DNA from: Nannocystis pusilla
GTDB lineage: Bacteria; Myxococcota_A; Polyangia; Nannocystales; Nannocystaceae
Direction: 5' to 3'
Length of the DNA: 64,000 nucleotides
NCBI RefSeq assembly: GCF_020073745.1
Contig: NZ_JAIRAU010000011.1
Location: 186,001-250,000, forward strand
The notes beneath the pieces were generated by a model that worked only from the letters and a program-made list of their open reading frames with translations, was not told the DNA's origin and did no database searches. The translations under genes were made by a program, and so were the position numbers. This document shows positions 44,655-53,585 of the stretch, piece after piece. How positions within the stretch are numbered: the first letter of the stretch is position 1; every line of letters begins with the position of its first letter.

Positions 44655-47426
44655 ATGCAGCCGCCCAGCCTCACCCTCTCCGCCCTCAGTCACCAGCTCG
44701 CGCGGATGTTCGCCGGCGGCCGCGAGCATCGGCCGCTGATAGCGATCCACGGCGTGTGCGACGACCCGCGCCCCATCGATCTCCCCGGCGTCGGTCGCTT
44801 CGAGGTCGTCCTCGCCGACTGCGAGCTCGGCCTGCGCCGGCTGCTCCACGAGCCGGGGCAGGCCGCGCCTCGGCGCACCGTGTACCTGGTGCCCTGGACC
44901 GCGCGGATCCCGCTCGACGTCGCCGGCTACTTCGCCCACGACGGCCGCGTCTTCCGCATCGACACCGAGGTCCGCGTCTCGCACCTCTTCACCGCCCCGT
45001 TCGAATCGATCGACCCCGAGGTGCTGTCGAGCAAGCTCGTCGCCTGGCTCCTCCGCGTGCCGCCGCCCGCCCCGCTGCCGAGCCCCGGCGGTCGCCTGAC
45101 GTTCAAGGGCCTGTGGGACGCCTGGCTTCAGCACGAATGCGGCCTCGACCTCGACACCTCGGGCCTGAGCACCTTGCTCGCCTGGGCCGCCGGCAACGGT
45201 CTCGGACCTCGCCTCGCCGCCGCCCTCGCCCACGAGGCCGCGACGGGCGTGCAGTCCGAGCTCGAGGCCGTCCTCGCCCGCCGCCTCGGCGAGCCGGCCA
45301 CCGCGATCCTTCGCGCCTGGCTGGCCGATCGCGGCGCGATGCTGCTCGGCTTCGCCATCCTCTGCGAGACCCTGGTCCCCAAGTCAAACCACGATCAATC
45401 GCTCCGGACCTGGCTCGCGCTCAAGGCCGAGGCGTTCCTCGGCGCCAAGGGCAAGGCCCAACAGCGCAGCGAGCTGCTGCACCGACTCGGCGAGCTCGCC
45501 GCGCCGACCCTCGGCGAGCTCCGCCGCGGCTCGCAACGCATCGCCCTGCGCACCGCCCTCGACGCCGCCGAGGCCCTCGCCGACGATCACGTCCGCCACG
45601 CGCTGATCGACAGCCGGCGCCTGCTCTCCTCCTGGCAGCAGCGCCTCGCCGCTCTCGGCCGGCTCTTGAGCCGCGCCGCCGCGGCACCGACCCACCAGCA
45701 GCTCGACCAGGCCATCGCCGTCCTGCGCAACCTCGAGCACCACGACCGCCCGCGCTACAGCCCCGACGGCCGCGCCGCCGGCGAGCTCGCGCGCGCCGAG
45801 GCCGGGGTCCGCCTCCTCGCCTGGCTGGTCGCGCGCGGCGAATCTCCGCATGTCCTCAAGGCCAGCCGCGCCGACGCGCTCGCGCGCTGGTACGTCGACG
45901 AGGGCGGCTACCTCGACAGCGCTCGCCAGACCGCGCGCGGCTCCGCCGGCGATCCGTTCGGCACTGGCGTCGCCGCCGTGGCCGCCCGTGTCGACGACGA
46001 GCGCCGCGAGCTCGACCACCGGTTCGCCCGCGCCCTCGTCGACAACACCGTCGGCGACGCCGCGATCCCGATCGTCGACGCCCTCGACGTCCTCGCCGTC
46101 CGCTTCCTCCACGATCGTCCCGCGCGCCGCCTGCTCGTCGTCCTGCTCCCTGCGATGGCGTGGACGCAGACGCTCGAGCTGCTCGCCTCGCTCGACGAGG
46201 ACGCCTCGCGCTGGGGGCCGCTCGCGTGGCACGGCTTGCCCGAGGCGAGGTCAGGCGTGCCGTGTCCCGCGGTCCTCGCCGCGATCCCGTCCGTCGCCGC
46301 GATCTCCCGCAGCGCCCTGCTCACCGGCAAACCGGTGCCTGCAGGTTTCAATCCCGACCCCGGGGGCGACCGCAAGCGTCTCGCCGAACACCGCGGCCTC
46401 GCCCGCCTCTCGCCTGGCGGACCGCCGCCGCTGTTCCATCGCCGCGCCCTCGACGACTCCGCCGGCACCGAGGTGCTGGCGCAGATCCGCGACCCCCACG
46501 CGCGACTGGTCGGCGTGATCCTCGACGCCACCGACAGCGCGCGTGACCTCGAAGCGCCGCAGACCTCCGTCTGGCGCGCTCGCAGCATTCGGCCCCTGTT
46601 CGAGCTCCTCGACGCCGCGCAGGCCGCCGGCCGCGCGGTGCTCCTCGCCAGCGACCACGGGCACGTCCCCGCCGGCCGCCTGCAACCGACCGGAGAACGC
46701 AACCCGCGGGCCAGCTCGCGCTGGCGTCCGCGGCTGGCGGGCGCCGCTGTCCACGCATACGAGACCGCCTTCTCCGCCGACGATGCCTGGAGCCCGCGCG
46801 GCGCCCAGGGCGTCATCGTCGTGCACGACGAGGAGCACCGCCACACCCCGGCGAGCGCCTCGCCTGGCGAGAGCGGCGGCGCCACGCTCGCCGAGGTCGT
46901 CACTCCGATGTGCCTCCTCGGGTGGGAGGGCATGGACAGCGATCATGACGATCCCGCGCTGTCGATCCGCCCAGCCGTGCCGCCGCCGTGGTGGCACCTT
47001 CACCTCGAGCCGCAGCCGCCGCGAGAGACCCGTCGTTCGCGGCCGACCTCCAAGGACGTCGGCCCACAACTGCCACTATTGCCCGAAACGCCCGCCGCGC
47101 CGGCCTCGACCGGTGATTCGAATCACCCCACTCTCCGCCAATTGCTCGCATCGCCGATCTTCGCCGCCCGCGCCACCGAGCCGCGCCAGCGCGACCTCGC
47201 CAGGCGCGCCGTCGAGGCCCTGCTGGCCCTCGGCAACTCGGCGGAGGACAACGCCCTCGCGTCCGCGCTCGGCCTGCCCGCGCGGCGCGTCGCCGGCTTC
47301 ATCGTCACGGCGAGCGAGGTCCTCAACGTCGACGGCTACGCGGTCCTGCAATACGACTCTCACAACCGCCGCGCCGAGCTCCACCTCGGGCGCCTGCGCC
47401 ACTGCTTCGAGCTCGCGGGCGCGTGA
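44655..47426 (+). CDS. pglZ: BREX type 2 PglZ, alkaline-phosphatase-fold protein
   Basis: 923 aa, starting 1 bp after pglY. The PglZ domain lies in the second half: strand LLVVLLPAMAW (about 495-505), then IPSVAAISRSALLTG, GVILDATDS and LLASDHGHV. The last three match the conserved PglZ blocks. The first block normally reads ..LDGM.. with a metal-binding Asp, but here that Asp is Pro499. The chain ends in a winged-helix-like segment (ALASALGLPARRVAGFIVTA). In Pgl, PglZ is the putative phosphatase/nuclease partner of PglX and is the only component essential in all BREX types. The stop is 14 bp from brxD. Confidence 0.9.
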   Translation: MQPPSLTLSALSHQLARMFAGGREHRPLIAIHGVCDDPRPIDLPGVGRFEVVLADCELGLRRLLHEPGQAAPRRTVYLVPWTARIPLDVAGYFAHDGRVFRIDTEVRVSHLFTAPFESIDPEVLSSKLVAWLLRVPPPAPLPSPGGRLTFKGLWDAWLQHECGLDLDTSGLSTLLAWAAGNGLGPRLAAALAHEAATGVQSELEAVLARRLGEPATAILRAWLADRGAMLLGFAILCETLVPKSNHDQSLRTWLALKAEAFLGAKGKAQQRSELLHRLGELAAPTLGELRRGSQRIALRTALDAAEALADDHVRHALIDSRRLLSSWQQRLAALGRLLSRAAAAPTHQQLDQAIAVLRNLEHHDRPRYSPDGRAAGELARAEAGVRLLAWLVARGESPHVLKASRADALARWYVDEGGYLDSARQTARGSAGDPFGTGVAAVAARVDDERRELDHRFARALVDNTVGDAAIPIVDALDVLAVRFLHDRPARRLLVVLLPAMAWTQTLELLASLDEDASRWGPLAWHGLPEARSGVPCPAVLAAIPSVAAISRSALLTGKPVPAGFNPDPGGDRKRLAEHRGLARLSPGGPPPLFHRRALDDSAGTEVLAQIRDPHARLVGVILDATDSARDLEAPQTSVWRARSIRPLFELLDAAQAAGRAVLLASDHGHVPAGRLQPTGERNPRASSRWRPRLAGAAVHAYETAFSADDAWSPRGAQGVIVVHDEEHRHTPASASPGESGGATLAEVVTPMCLLGWEGMDSDHDDPALSIRPAVPPPWWHLHLEPQPPRETRRSRPTSKDVGPQLPLLPETPAAPASTGDSNHPTLRQLLASPIFAARATEPRQRDLARRAVEALLALGNSAEDNALASALGLPARRVAGFIVTASEVLNVDGYAVLQYDSHNRRAELHLGRLRHCFELAGA

Positions 47427-47440
47427 ATTTGGAGGCATCC

Positions 47441-48760
47441 GTGACCGAGATCAGCCTGCTCAAACGCCGCGAGATCATCGACGCGCTGCGGCGCGGCACC
47501 GTCCCCCACCACGGCCTCGAGACCTTCGCCGTCGGCCTCGATCGCTTCGTCGCCGTCCTCGACGAGGAGCTCGCCGACGTGGCGACCGGCGGCGCCGGCT
47601 TCAAGGCCATCCGCGGCGACTACGGCACCGGCAAGACCTTCTTCGCCCGCTGGCTCGAGCACCGCGCGCGCGAGCGCGGCTACGCCACCGCGCTGGTCCA
47701 GATCTCCGAGACCGACACCCCGCTCTACCGCTTCGAGACGCTCTACCGGCGGGCCCTCGAGTCGCTGCAGACCCGCGAGTGGACCACCGGCGCGTTTCGC
47801 TGCCTCATCGACCGGTGGTTCTTCGACCTCGAGGAAGAGGCTGCCCCCGGCATCGCCGACGACGACCTCGAGGGCATCGCTCGCGCGGTCGGCGAATTGC
47901 TCGAGCGGCGACTCGCCAGCATCAGCGCCACCCAGCCGCTGTTCGCCGCCGCCCTGCGGGCCATCCACCGCGCCCGCATCGCCGGCGAGCAGACCGTCGC
48001 CGAGGGCTTGCTCGCCTGGCTCATGGGACAGCCCAACGTCGGCGCCGACATCAAGCGCACCGCCGGTATCAAGGGCGACCTCGACCACCGCGGCGCCTCC
48101 GGCTTCTTCCGCGGCCTGCTCGCCGTCCTCCATCAGACCGACCGCAGCGGCCTCCTGCTCGTCCTCGACGAGGTCGAGACCATCCAGCGCGTCCGCGCCG
48201 ACAGCCGCGAGAAGAGCCTCAACGCCCTCCGCCAGCTCGTCGACGACCTCGACTCGCGCGTCTACCCCGGGCTCTACGTCGTCGTCACCGGCACCCCACA
48301 GTTCTTCGACGGCCCGCAGGGCATCCGCCGCCTCCCCCCGCTCGAGCAACGGCTCCACACCGACTTCAGCGGCCCCGAGCGGTTCGACACCGGCCGCGGC
48401 ACCCAGCTCCGCCTCGGCACCTTCGACGACACCAAGCTGCTCGAGGTCGGCCGCCGCGTCCGTGCCCTCTACCCCGCCAGGCACCCCGAACGCGTCGCCG
48501 CGCGCGTCACCGACGACACCCTGCGGCGGCTCGCGCACGGCATCACCGGCCAACTCGGCGGCAAGATCGGCGTCGCCCCGCGAGTCTTCCTCCGCAAGCT
48601 CGTCCTCGACCTCCTCGACAAGGTCGACGCCCACCCCGACTACGACCCCGCCCAGCACTTCCACCTCGTCGTCAGCGCCGGCGAGCTCACCGCGGAGGAG
48701 CGCGCCGCCGCGGGAATCGCCGCCCCCACGGTGGACGACATCCACCTCGAGCTGCCTTGA
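47441..48760 (+). CDS. brxD: BREX ATP-binding protein BrxD
   Basis: 439 aa from GTG 47441, preceded by GGAGG (47431-47435); this gives the family-like start MTEISLLKRREIIDALRRG with TVPHHGLETFAVGLDRF. Walker A GDYGTGKTFF at residue 59 and Walker B LLLVLDEVETI near 240. Length and N-terminus match BrxD (DUF2791-type ATPase) of type 2 BREX. It is predicted to load or drive the BrxHI helicase. Tightly linked to pglZ; the next gene is 87 bp away, with no clear ribosome site. Confidence 0.9.
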   Translation: MTEISLLKRREIIDALRRGTVPHHGLETFAVGLDRFVAVLDEELADVATGGAGFKAIRGDYGTGKTFFARWLEHRARERGYATALVQISETDTPLYRFETLYRRALESLQTREWTTGAFRCLIDRWFFDLEEEAAPGIADDDLEGIARAVGELLERRLASISATQPLFAAALRAIHRARIAGEQTVAEGLLAWLMGQPNVGADIKRTAGIKGDLDHRGASGFFRGLLAVLHQTDRSGLLLVLDEVETIQRVRADSREKSLNALRQLVDDLDSRVYPGLYVVVTGTPQFFDGPQGIRRLPPLEQRLHTDFSGPERFDTGRGTQLRLGTFDDTKLLEVGRRVRALYPARHPERVAARVTDDTLRRLAHGITGQLGGKIGVAPRVFLRKLVLDLLDKVDAHPDYDPAQHFHLVVSAGELTAEERAAAGIAAPTVDDIHLELP

Positions 48761-48847
48761 CCGCCGCAATCGAGTGAGTTCACGCAGCCGCCCTGTTGCG
48801 CTCGCCTTGATCGTCCTCCGCGCGGAACGGCACCGAACCTAACGACA

Positions 48848-50071
48848 ATGCCGCGACGACTCTCCGAAGATCAACGCCAACTCCTCGCATTCTTGCCCGA
48901 CGATGGCTCCGCGATCAGCGGTTACGGCCTCATGGCCCAGCTCCAGGAGGCCGGCTGGCGTACCCGAGAGATCGAGCACGTCATGGGCGAGCTCCGCGAG
49001 CTCGGCGAGATCATCGTCGGCCGCGGCGGCTCCGGCGGCAGCATCCGCCACGTCCGCAACGACCGACGCGCCCTCCTCGACGCCATCGACGAGTTCGAGG
49101 CCGAGGGGACCGCGTGCACCCGCGCCACCTTGCAGAGCTACATGGAGTGGCACCCCGACTACCTCGAGCAGGTGCTCGACGCCCTGCTCGAGCAGGGCCG
49201 GCTCGAGGTCGGTCCCGGCCGCCGCGGCGCGATCGCTCGCGCTCAGAATGAAGACGCCGACGACGACCCGGCCCGCGACGCCCCCGCCGCGCAGGGCGAC
49301 CCCGCGGAGGACGAGCGCCACTTGCTCGAGCTCATCCCCGAGACCGGCGCGATCGGCAACACCCGGCTGCGCAACGAGCTCGTCAATCGTTACGGCTGGG
49401 ACGACGAGCGCTACTGGGAGACCCGCAAGCGCCTGCGCCAGCGCGGCCTCGTCGAGGTCGGACGTGGCCGCGGCGGCAGCCTGCGCCGCGTCCGCCTCGA
49501 CACCGTCGTCCTCACCGACGAGGTGCCCGCTCCGGTCGAGCCCCGGCCGCCCGAGGTCCTGCGCGACGAGGAGATGCTGTGGCGCCGCCTGCCCGAGAAC
49601 GGCGACGACGTCGAGCTCGGCAGCTTGCAAGGCCACTTCCAGTGGACCTCCACGCGCTTCTTCGCCGTCCTCGAGCAGTTGGTCGCCGATCAGAAGATCC
49701 ATTGGCACAACTCCAAGATCAAGCGCCTCATCCCGACCCCCGCTCCGACCGAGGCCAGCGTCTCGCTGCCGGTACCTCCCGCCCAGAACCAGCGCAACGC
49801 CCTCTACGTGTTCGTCCTCGAGCGATTCGAGTCGACCTCGCTCAAGCGCTTCGTCGAGACCGCCCTCGACGCCGAGCGCGTCGCGCAGAACATCGTGTGG
49901 GAGAGCAACTACGCCGACGTCGTCCATCAGGTCTGCGACCAGCTGCGCCGCGCCGGCTACATCGATCCGCAGTTCTTTCACCTCCTCCGCGACCACTTCC
50001 GCCGCCTCCACCCCGAGATCGACGCGCTCGAACGGCTATGGCACACCCCCTCGCCGCCCGGACCGCGATGA
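48848..50071 (+). CDS. Four-winged-helix protein with C-terminal EAD1-like domain, extra BREX component
   Basis: 407 aa. Four winged-helix-like modules follow one another: about 5-68 (RQLLAFLPDDGSAISGYGLM), 72-132 (RALLDAIDEFEAEGTACTRA), 157-217 (LLELIPETGAIGNTRLRNEL) and 235-295 (WRRLPENGDDVELGSLQ), each ending in a Gly/Arg wing or strand. An acidic linker separates the second and third. Residues about 316-400 (LYVFVLERFESTSLKRFVET, DVVHQVCDQLRRAG) resemble effector-associated domain 1, as in the protease at 24455. It overlaps brxHI by 4 bp (ATGA). Not a standard type 2 BREX protein. Possibly senses DNA and recruits the EAD protease; inference. Confidence 0.7.
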   Translation: MPRRLSEDQRQLLAFLPDDGSAISGYGLMAQLQEAGWRTREIEHVMGELRELGEIIVGRGGSGGSIRHVRNDRRALLDAIDEFEAEGTACTRATLQSYMEWHPDYLEQVLDALLEQGRLEVGPGRRGAIARAQNEDADDDPARDAPAAQGDPAEDERHLLELIPETGAIGNTRLRNELVNRYGWDDERYWETRKRLRQRGLVEVGRGRGGSLRRVRLDTVVLTDEVPAPVEPRPPEVLRDEEMLWRRLPENGDDVELGSLQGHFQWTSTRFFAVLEQLVADQKIHWHNSKIKRLIPTPAPTEASVSLPVPPAQNQRNALYVFVLERFESTSLKRFVETALDAERVAQNIVWESNYADVVHQVCDQLRRAGYIDPQFFHLLRDHFRRLHPEIDALERLWHTPSPPGPR

Positions 50072-52188
50072 CCGCCTTCGACCGGCTCAGCGCCACACTC
50101 CAGCACCAGATCGTGCACCAACTCGGCTTTCGCCAGCTCCGACCCGTCCAGGACCTGGCGATCGACGCGATCCTGGACGGTCACAATTGCGTGGTGCTCG
50201 CCCCGACCGCCGGCGGCAAGACCGAGGCCGCGTTCTTCCCCGCGCTGTCGGCGATGGACAGCGACGATTGGCGCCCCGTCTCGCTGCTCTACCTGTCCCC
50301 GATCCGTGCTCTCCTCAACAACCAGGAGGCCCGCGTCCAGCGCTATGCCGGGCTCCTCGGCCGGCGCGCCTTCGTGTGGCACGGCGACGTCGGCCCCGCT
50401 CCGCGGCGGCGATTCCTCGCCGACCCCGGCGACGTCCTCCTCACCACCCCCGAATCGATCGAGGCCATGCTGATGAGCCCGCGAATCTCCACCGGCCGCC
50501 TCCTGTCGAGCCTCCGGTGCATCATCATCGACGAGGTCCACGCCTTCGCCGACGACGATCGCGGCGCGCACCTCTCGGCCCTGCTCGAGCGCCTCACCCG
50601 CCTCGCCGGCCGCGACCTCCAGCGCGTCGGCCTGTCGGCCACCATCGGCAACCCCGACGAGCTCCTCGTCTGGCTGCAAGGCAGCTCGCGCCGGCCCGCG
50701 CAGGTCATCCGCCCGCCCTCGGCCGCCGGCCAGCCGCAGCTCACCCTCGATTACGTCGGCGGCCTGACCAACGCCGCCCACGTGATCGAGCAGCTCCACC
50801 GAGGCCGCAAGCGCCTCGTGTTCGCCGACTCGCGTCGCACCGTCGAGGAGCTGGCGCAGCACCTCTTGCAGCTCGGGGTCACCGCCCACGTCGCCCACGG
50901 GTCGCTTTCGGCGGCCGCGCGACGGGAGGCCGAGCGCGCCTTCGAGAGCGCCCAGGACTGCGTCATCGTCGCCACGAGCGCCCTCGAGCTCGGCATCGAC
51001 GTCGGCGACCTCGATCACGTGTTGCAGATCGACAGCCCCGCCCGCGTGGCCAGCTTCCTCCAGCGAATGGGCCGCACGGGCCGGCGCGCGGGGACCGTCG
51101 CCAATTGCACCTTCCTGACCACCAGCGAGGCCGCCACCTTGCAAGCCGCCGCCCTGCTCGACCTGCACGCTCGCGGGTGTGTCGAACCGGTGCGGCCGAG
51201 TCGGCGCGCCTTTCACATCCTCGCCCATCAGCTCCTCGCCCTCGCGCTCCAGCTCGGGGGCGCTCCCGCCACCGACCTGCTCGCCTTCCTCGGCCTTGCC
51301 GGTGACGATCCGCGCCGGGTCCCGTACGCCTTCGCCGACATCACCCCCGGCGAGGCCGCCGAGCTCGTCACCACCATGCTCGCGCGCGACATCCTCGCCG
51401 ACCACGGCGGTCGCCTGTGGCTCGGACCGCGCGGGGAGCGGCTCTACGGTCGCCGTCACTTCGCCGAGCTGTACGCCGTCTTCAGCACACCGCGCCTCAT
51501 CCGCGTCCACGCCCACGATCGCGAACTGGGCACCGTCGATGCCAGATTCCTCGAAACGCTCGGAGAATCGGGCGACCCCGCGACCTTCACACTGAACGGC
51601 CGCGCCTGGCAAATCACGAGCATCGACTGGTCGCGCGCGATCTGCCGGGTCGTCCCTGCCGATCGCGGCGGTCAAACGCGCTGGAGCGGCAGCCCTCGCC
51701 CATTGTCTGCCGCCCTCTGTCAATCGATGCGGCGGATCCTCTGCGACGACTCGGTGCCTCCGATCTGGTCGACGAGAGCTCGCAAGATCCTGGGAGAGCA
51801 GCGAGCGCTCCACGCATTCCTCCGCGACGAAGACGCGCCACTCCTGCGCGACGGGTCGGAGCTGTGCTGGTGGAACTTCGCCGGAGGCCGCACCAACCTC
51901 CTCCTCGCGCGGCTCCTCGAGGCGGAGCTCGGCGGCAAGGTGGTCGCTCGCGACGTCTCCCTGAGTTTTCGTCAGGAGGCCGGCGCCAGCGAGGCGGCCG
52001 TCCGCGAGCTGCTGACCCGCTGTACGGCTCAGGGGCGCCCGACCTTTGCGGACGCCCTCCGCTACGCCCCCAGCGCGATGTGCGGCCGGCTCTCCAAGTT
52101 CGAGCCGTGCCTGCCCGAACCGCACCTGACCTCCCTGCAGGCCGAGGCCCTCCTGGCCGACGCCCGGGCGTCCGCGAAAAAATTCTGA
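50068..52188 (+). CDS. brxHI: BREX type 2 Lhr-like helicase BrxHI
   Basis: 706 aa in the uninterrupted frame. Superfamily 2 motifs: Q-like FRQLRPVQDLAI, motif I APTAGGKTEAAF (45-56), motif II DEVH (155), motif III SATIGN, motif V VIVATSALELGIDVGDLD and motif VI QRMGRTGRR. The region after the two RecA domains resembles Lhr/BrxHI winged-helix parts. It ends AKKF-stop at a run of six A; coding sequence continues in the -1 frame for 75 more residues, so the true protein is probably about 780 aa. The helicase remodels DNA during BREX action. Confidence 0.9.
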   Translation: MTAFDRLSATLQHQIVHQLGFRQLRPVQDLAIDAILDGHNCVVLAPTAGGKTEAAFFPALSAMDSDDWRPVSLLYLSPIRALLNNQEARVQRYAGLLGRRAFVWHGDVGPAPRRRFLADPGDVLLTTPESIEAMLMSPRISTGRLLSSLRCIIIDEVHAFADDDRGAHLSALLERLTRLAGRDLQRVGLSATIGNPDELLVWLQGSSRRPAQVIRPPSAAGQPQLTLDYVGGLTNAAHVIEQLHRGRKRLVFADSRRTVEELAQHLLQLGVTAHVAHGSLSAAARREAERAFESAQDCVIVATSALELGIDVGDLDHVLQIDSPARVASFLQRMGRTGRRAGTVANCTFLTTSEAATLQAAALLDLHARGCVEPVRPSRRAFHILAHQLLALALQLGGAPATDLLAFLGLAGDDPRRVPYAFADITPGEAAELVTTMLARDILADHGGRLWLGPRGERLYGRRHFAELYAVFSTPRLIRVHAHDRELGTVDARFLETLGESGDPATFTLNGRAWQITSIDWSRAICRVVPADRGGQTRWSGSPRPLSAALCQSMRRILCDDSVPPIWSTRARKILGEQRALHAFLRDEDAPLLRDGSELCWWNFAGGRTNLLLARLLEAELGGKVVARDVSLSFRQEAGASEAAVRELLTRCTAQGRPTFADALRYAPSAMCGRLSKFEPCLPEPHLTSLQAEALLADARASAKKF

Positions 52189-52415
52189 GCGACCCCGCGC
52201 GCGAGTGGGTCCTCGGGGCCCAGCCCCGCTCCCACTGCGACGACGCCACCCTCAAGGCCTGGCTCGTGCAGGCCTTCGACGTGCTCGACACCGCGGCCCT
52301 CGCCGGCCGCTGCCAGCACCTGCGGGCCCGCCTGCTCGCGCTGCGGCCCGACTTCGCCGCTCTGTGGCACCACCGGCAGCACCCGCGGCTCCACGCCCCC
52401 CGTTCCGCCTCGTGA
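52189..52415 (+). other. brxHI: Frameshifted C-terminal extension of BrxHI
   Basis: From the six-A run at 52179-52184, the -1 frame reads ILSDPAREWVLGAQPRSHC and on to a stop at 52413-52415. Codon third positions are nearly all G/C, as in real genes here, and no start codon exists in this frame after the run. It is either a -1 slippage product, a natural frameshift mutation, or one A missing from the assembly. Confidence 0.6.
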
Positions 52416-52425
52416 GTCGATGAGG

Positions 52426-52453
52426 ACATGTCCCATCGAACACATCGTCATTG
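52426..52453. repeat. 14-bp periodic array, 2 units, at the end of the BREX operon
   Basis: Core ACATG (52426) inside GAGGACATGTCC, second core at 52440. It begins 11 bp after the frameshifted BrxHI end and may act as the operon's terminator hairpin (ATGTCC/GAACAC pairs weakly). 52454-52737 contains no other gene. Confidence 0.55.
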
Positions 52454-52737
52454 CGCCTGCTCACGCCTATGCGCGGAATCGAACATTCATCGGTGTGCCT
52501 CTCGCCCGCGTCGTGGTGCGGCGAATGCGAGCGCCGCGCGCAACGCCGCACCCGCGCCATCGACGCCTCACGAAGGCGACCCGAGGACCGCAGGATCGGC
52601 GCACCACGTCGACGTTGCGGGTGGCGCCGACCTCGGAGCTCGCCGTGCGAGCGAGCCCGCCGCGGGCACGAGTTCGCGACATGCGAGGGCGGGCCGCGGC
52701 GATGCTCGCGCGCAGGCCGTGTTGTATCTTCCCCCGC

Positions 52738-53568
52738 GTGCGCACCCGTCATCACGGGGCCACCGACGTCGGGCGGCGTCGGAGCCAGAACGAGGACGCC
52801 TTCTTTGCCACCGACGAGCTCGGTCTGTTCGTCGTGTGCGACGGCGTCGGCGGGCGCGCGTGCGGCGAGGTCGCCTCGCAGGTGACGGTCGATCTCATCC
52901 GCGACTGGGTCGACCGCGAGGCCGCGCTGATCCAGGCCGCCGCCGACGAGGCCCGCATGGCGCGGCGCATGGTCGTGCACGGCCACGCGCACGACGGCCC
53001 GCAGATCCGCCTCGGGGCCGACACCGTCGCTCGCCTCGGCGCCCTCGTCCGCGGCGGCCTGCAGAACGCCTGCTACATGGTCCACAGCATGGCCGAGGTC
53101 GACGCGCGTTACTCCGGCATGAGCACCACCGCCTCGGTGGTGCTCGTCGCCGGCGAGCTGGCGATCGTCGGCCAGGTCGGCGATTCGCGGGTCTACCTCG
53201 GGCGCGGCGAAGACGTCCGCCAGCTCACCGAAGATCACACCCTGCTCAACATGCAGGTCAAGCAGGGCCTCGTCGAGGCCGACAAGGTCCGCGGGCGCAA
53301 GAGCTCGATCACCCGCGCGATCGGCCTGCGCGATCACGTCGAGGTCGACATCATGGCCTTCCCGCTGCAGCCCGGCGATCGCCTGCTGCTCTGCTCGGAC
53401 GGTCTGCACGAGTACCTCGACCAGGCCGCCGACACCCTGATCGACCTGTTCCGGCTCGACCCGCGCGTCGCGGCCCCGGCGGCGATCCGCTACGCCAACC
53501 TCTGCGGCGGCAAGGACAACATCACCGCCCTGTTCGTCGAGATCGTCGAGAGCAGCCGCGGCCGTTGA
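52738..53568 (+). CDS. PP2C-family Ser/Thr protein phosphatase
   Basis: 276 aa from GTG 52738; an ATG at 52681 adds 19 residues without a ribosome site. All metal-binding motifs are present: GATDVGRRRSQNEDAFF, FVVCDGVGG, IVGQVGDSRVYL, LLCSDGLHEYL and GGKDNITALF. This is a stand-alone bacterial Stp/PphA-type phosphatase that removes phosphate from Ser/Thr sites set by Hanks-type kinases. It lies 320 bp behind the BREX operon, in the same direction, and could reverse PglW or the kinase-TPR protein; this is inference. Confidence 0.93.
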   Translation: MRTRHHGATDVGRRRSQNEDAFFATDELGLFVVCDGVGGRACGEVASQVTVDLIRDWVDREAALIQAAADEARMARRMVVHGHAHDGPQIRLGADTVARLGALVRGGLQNACYMVHSMAEVDARYSGMSTTASVVLVAGELAIVGQVGDSRVYLGRGEDVRQLTEDHTLLNMQVKQGLVEADKVRGRKSSITRAIGLRDHVEVDIMAFPLQPGDRLLLCSDGLHEYLDQAADTLIDLFRLDPRVAAPAAIRYANLCGGKDNITALFVEIVESSRGR

Positions 53569-53585
53569 GGCGCCGGCCGCTGCGA

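Noticed and set aside
39992-44674. 1560-residue minus-strand open frame across pglX and pglY
   Set aside because: Stop codons are rare in antisense frames of GC-rich genes. The plus-strand proteins have full catalytic motifs; this one has none.
50000-52125. Long minus-strand frame opposite brxHI
   Set aside because: Low-complexity Glu/Gly/Ala translation, antisense to a helicase with all SF2 motifs.
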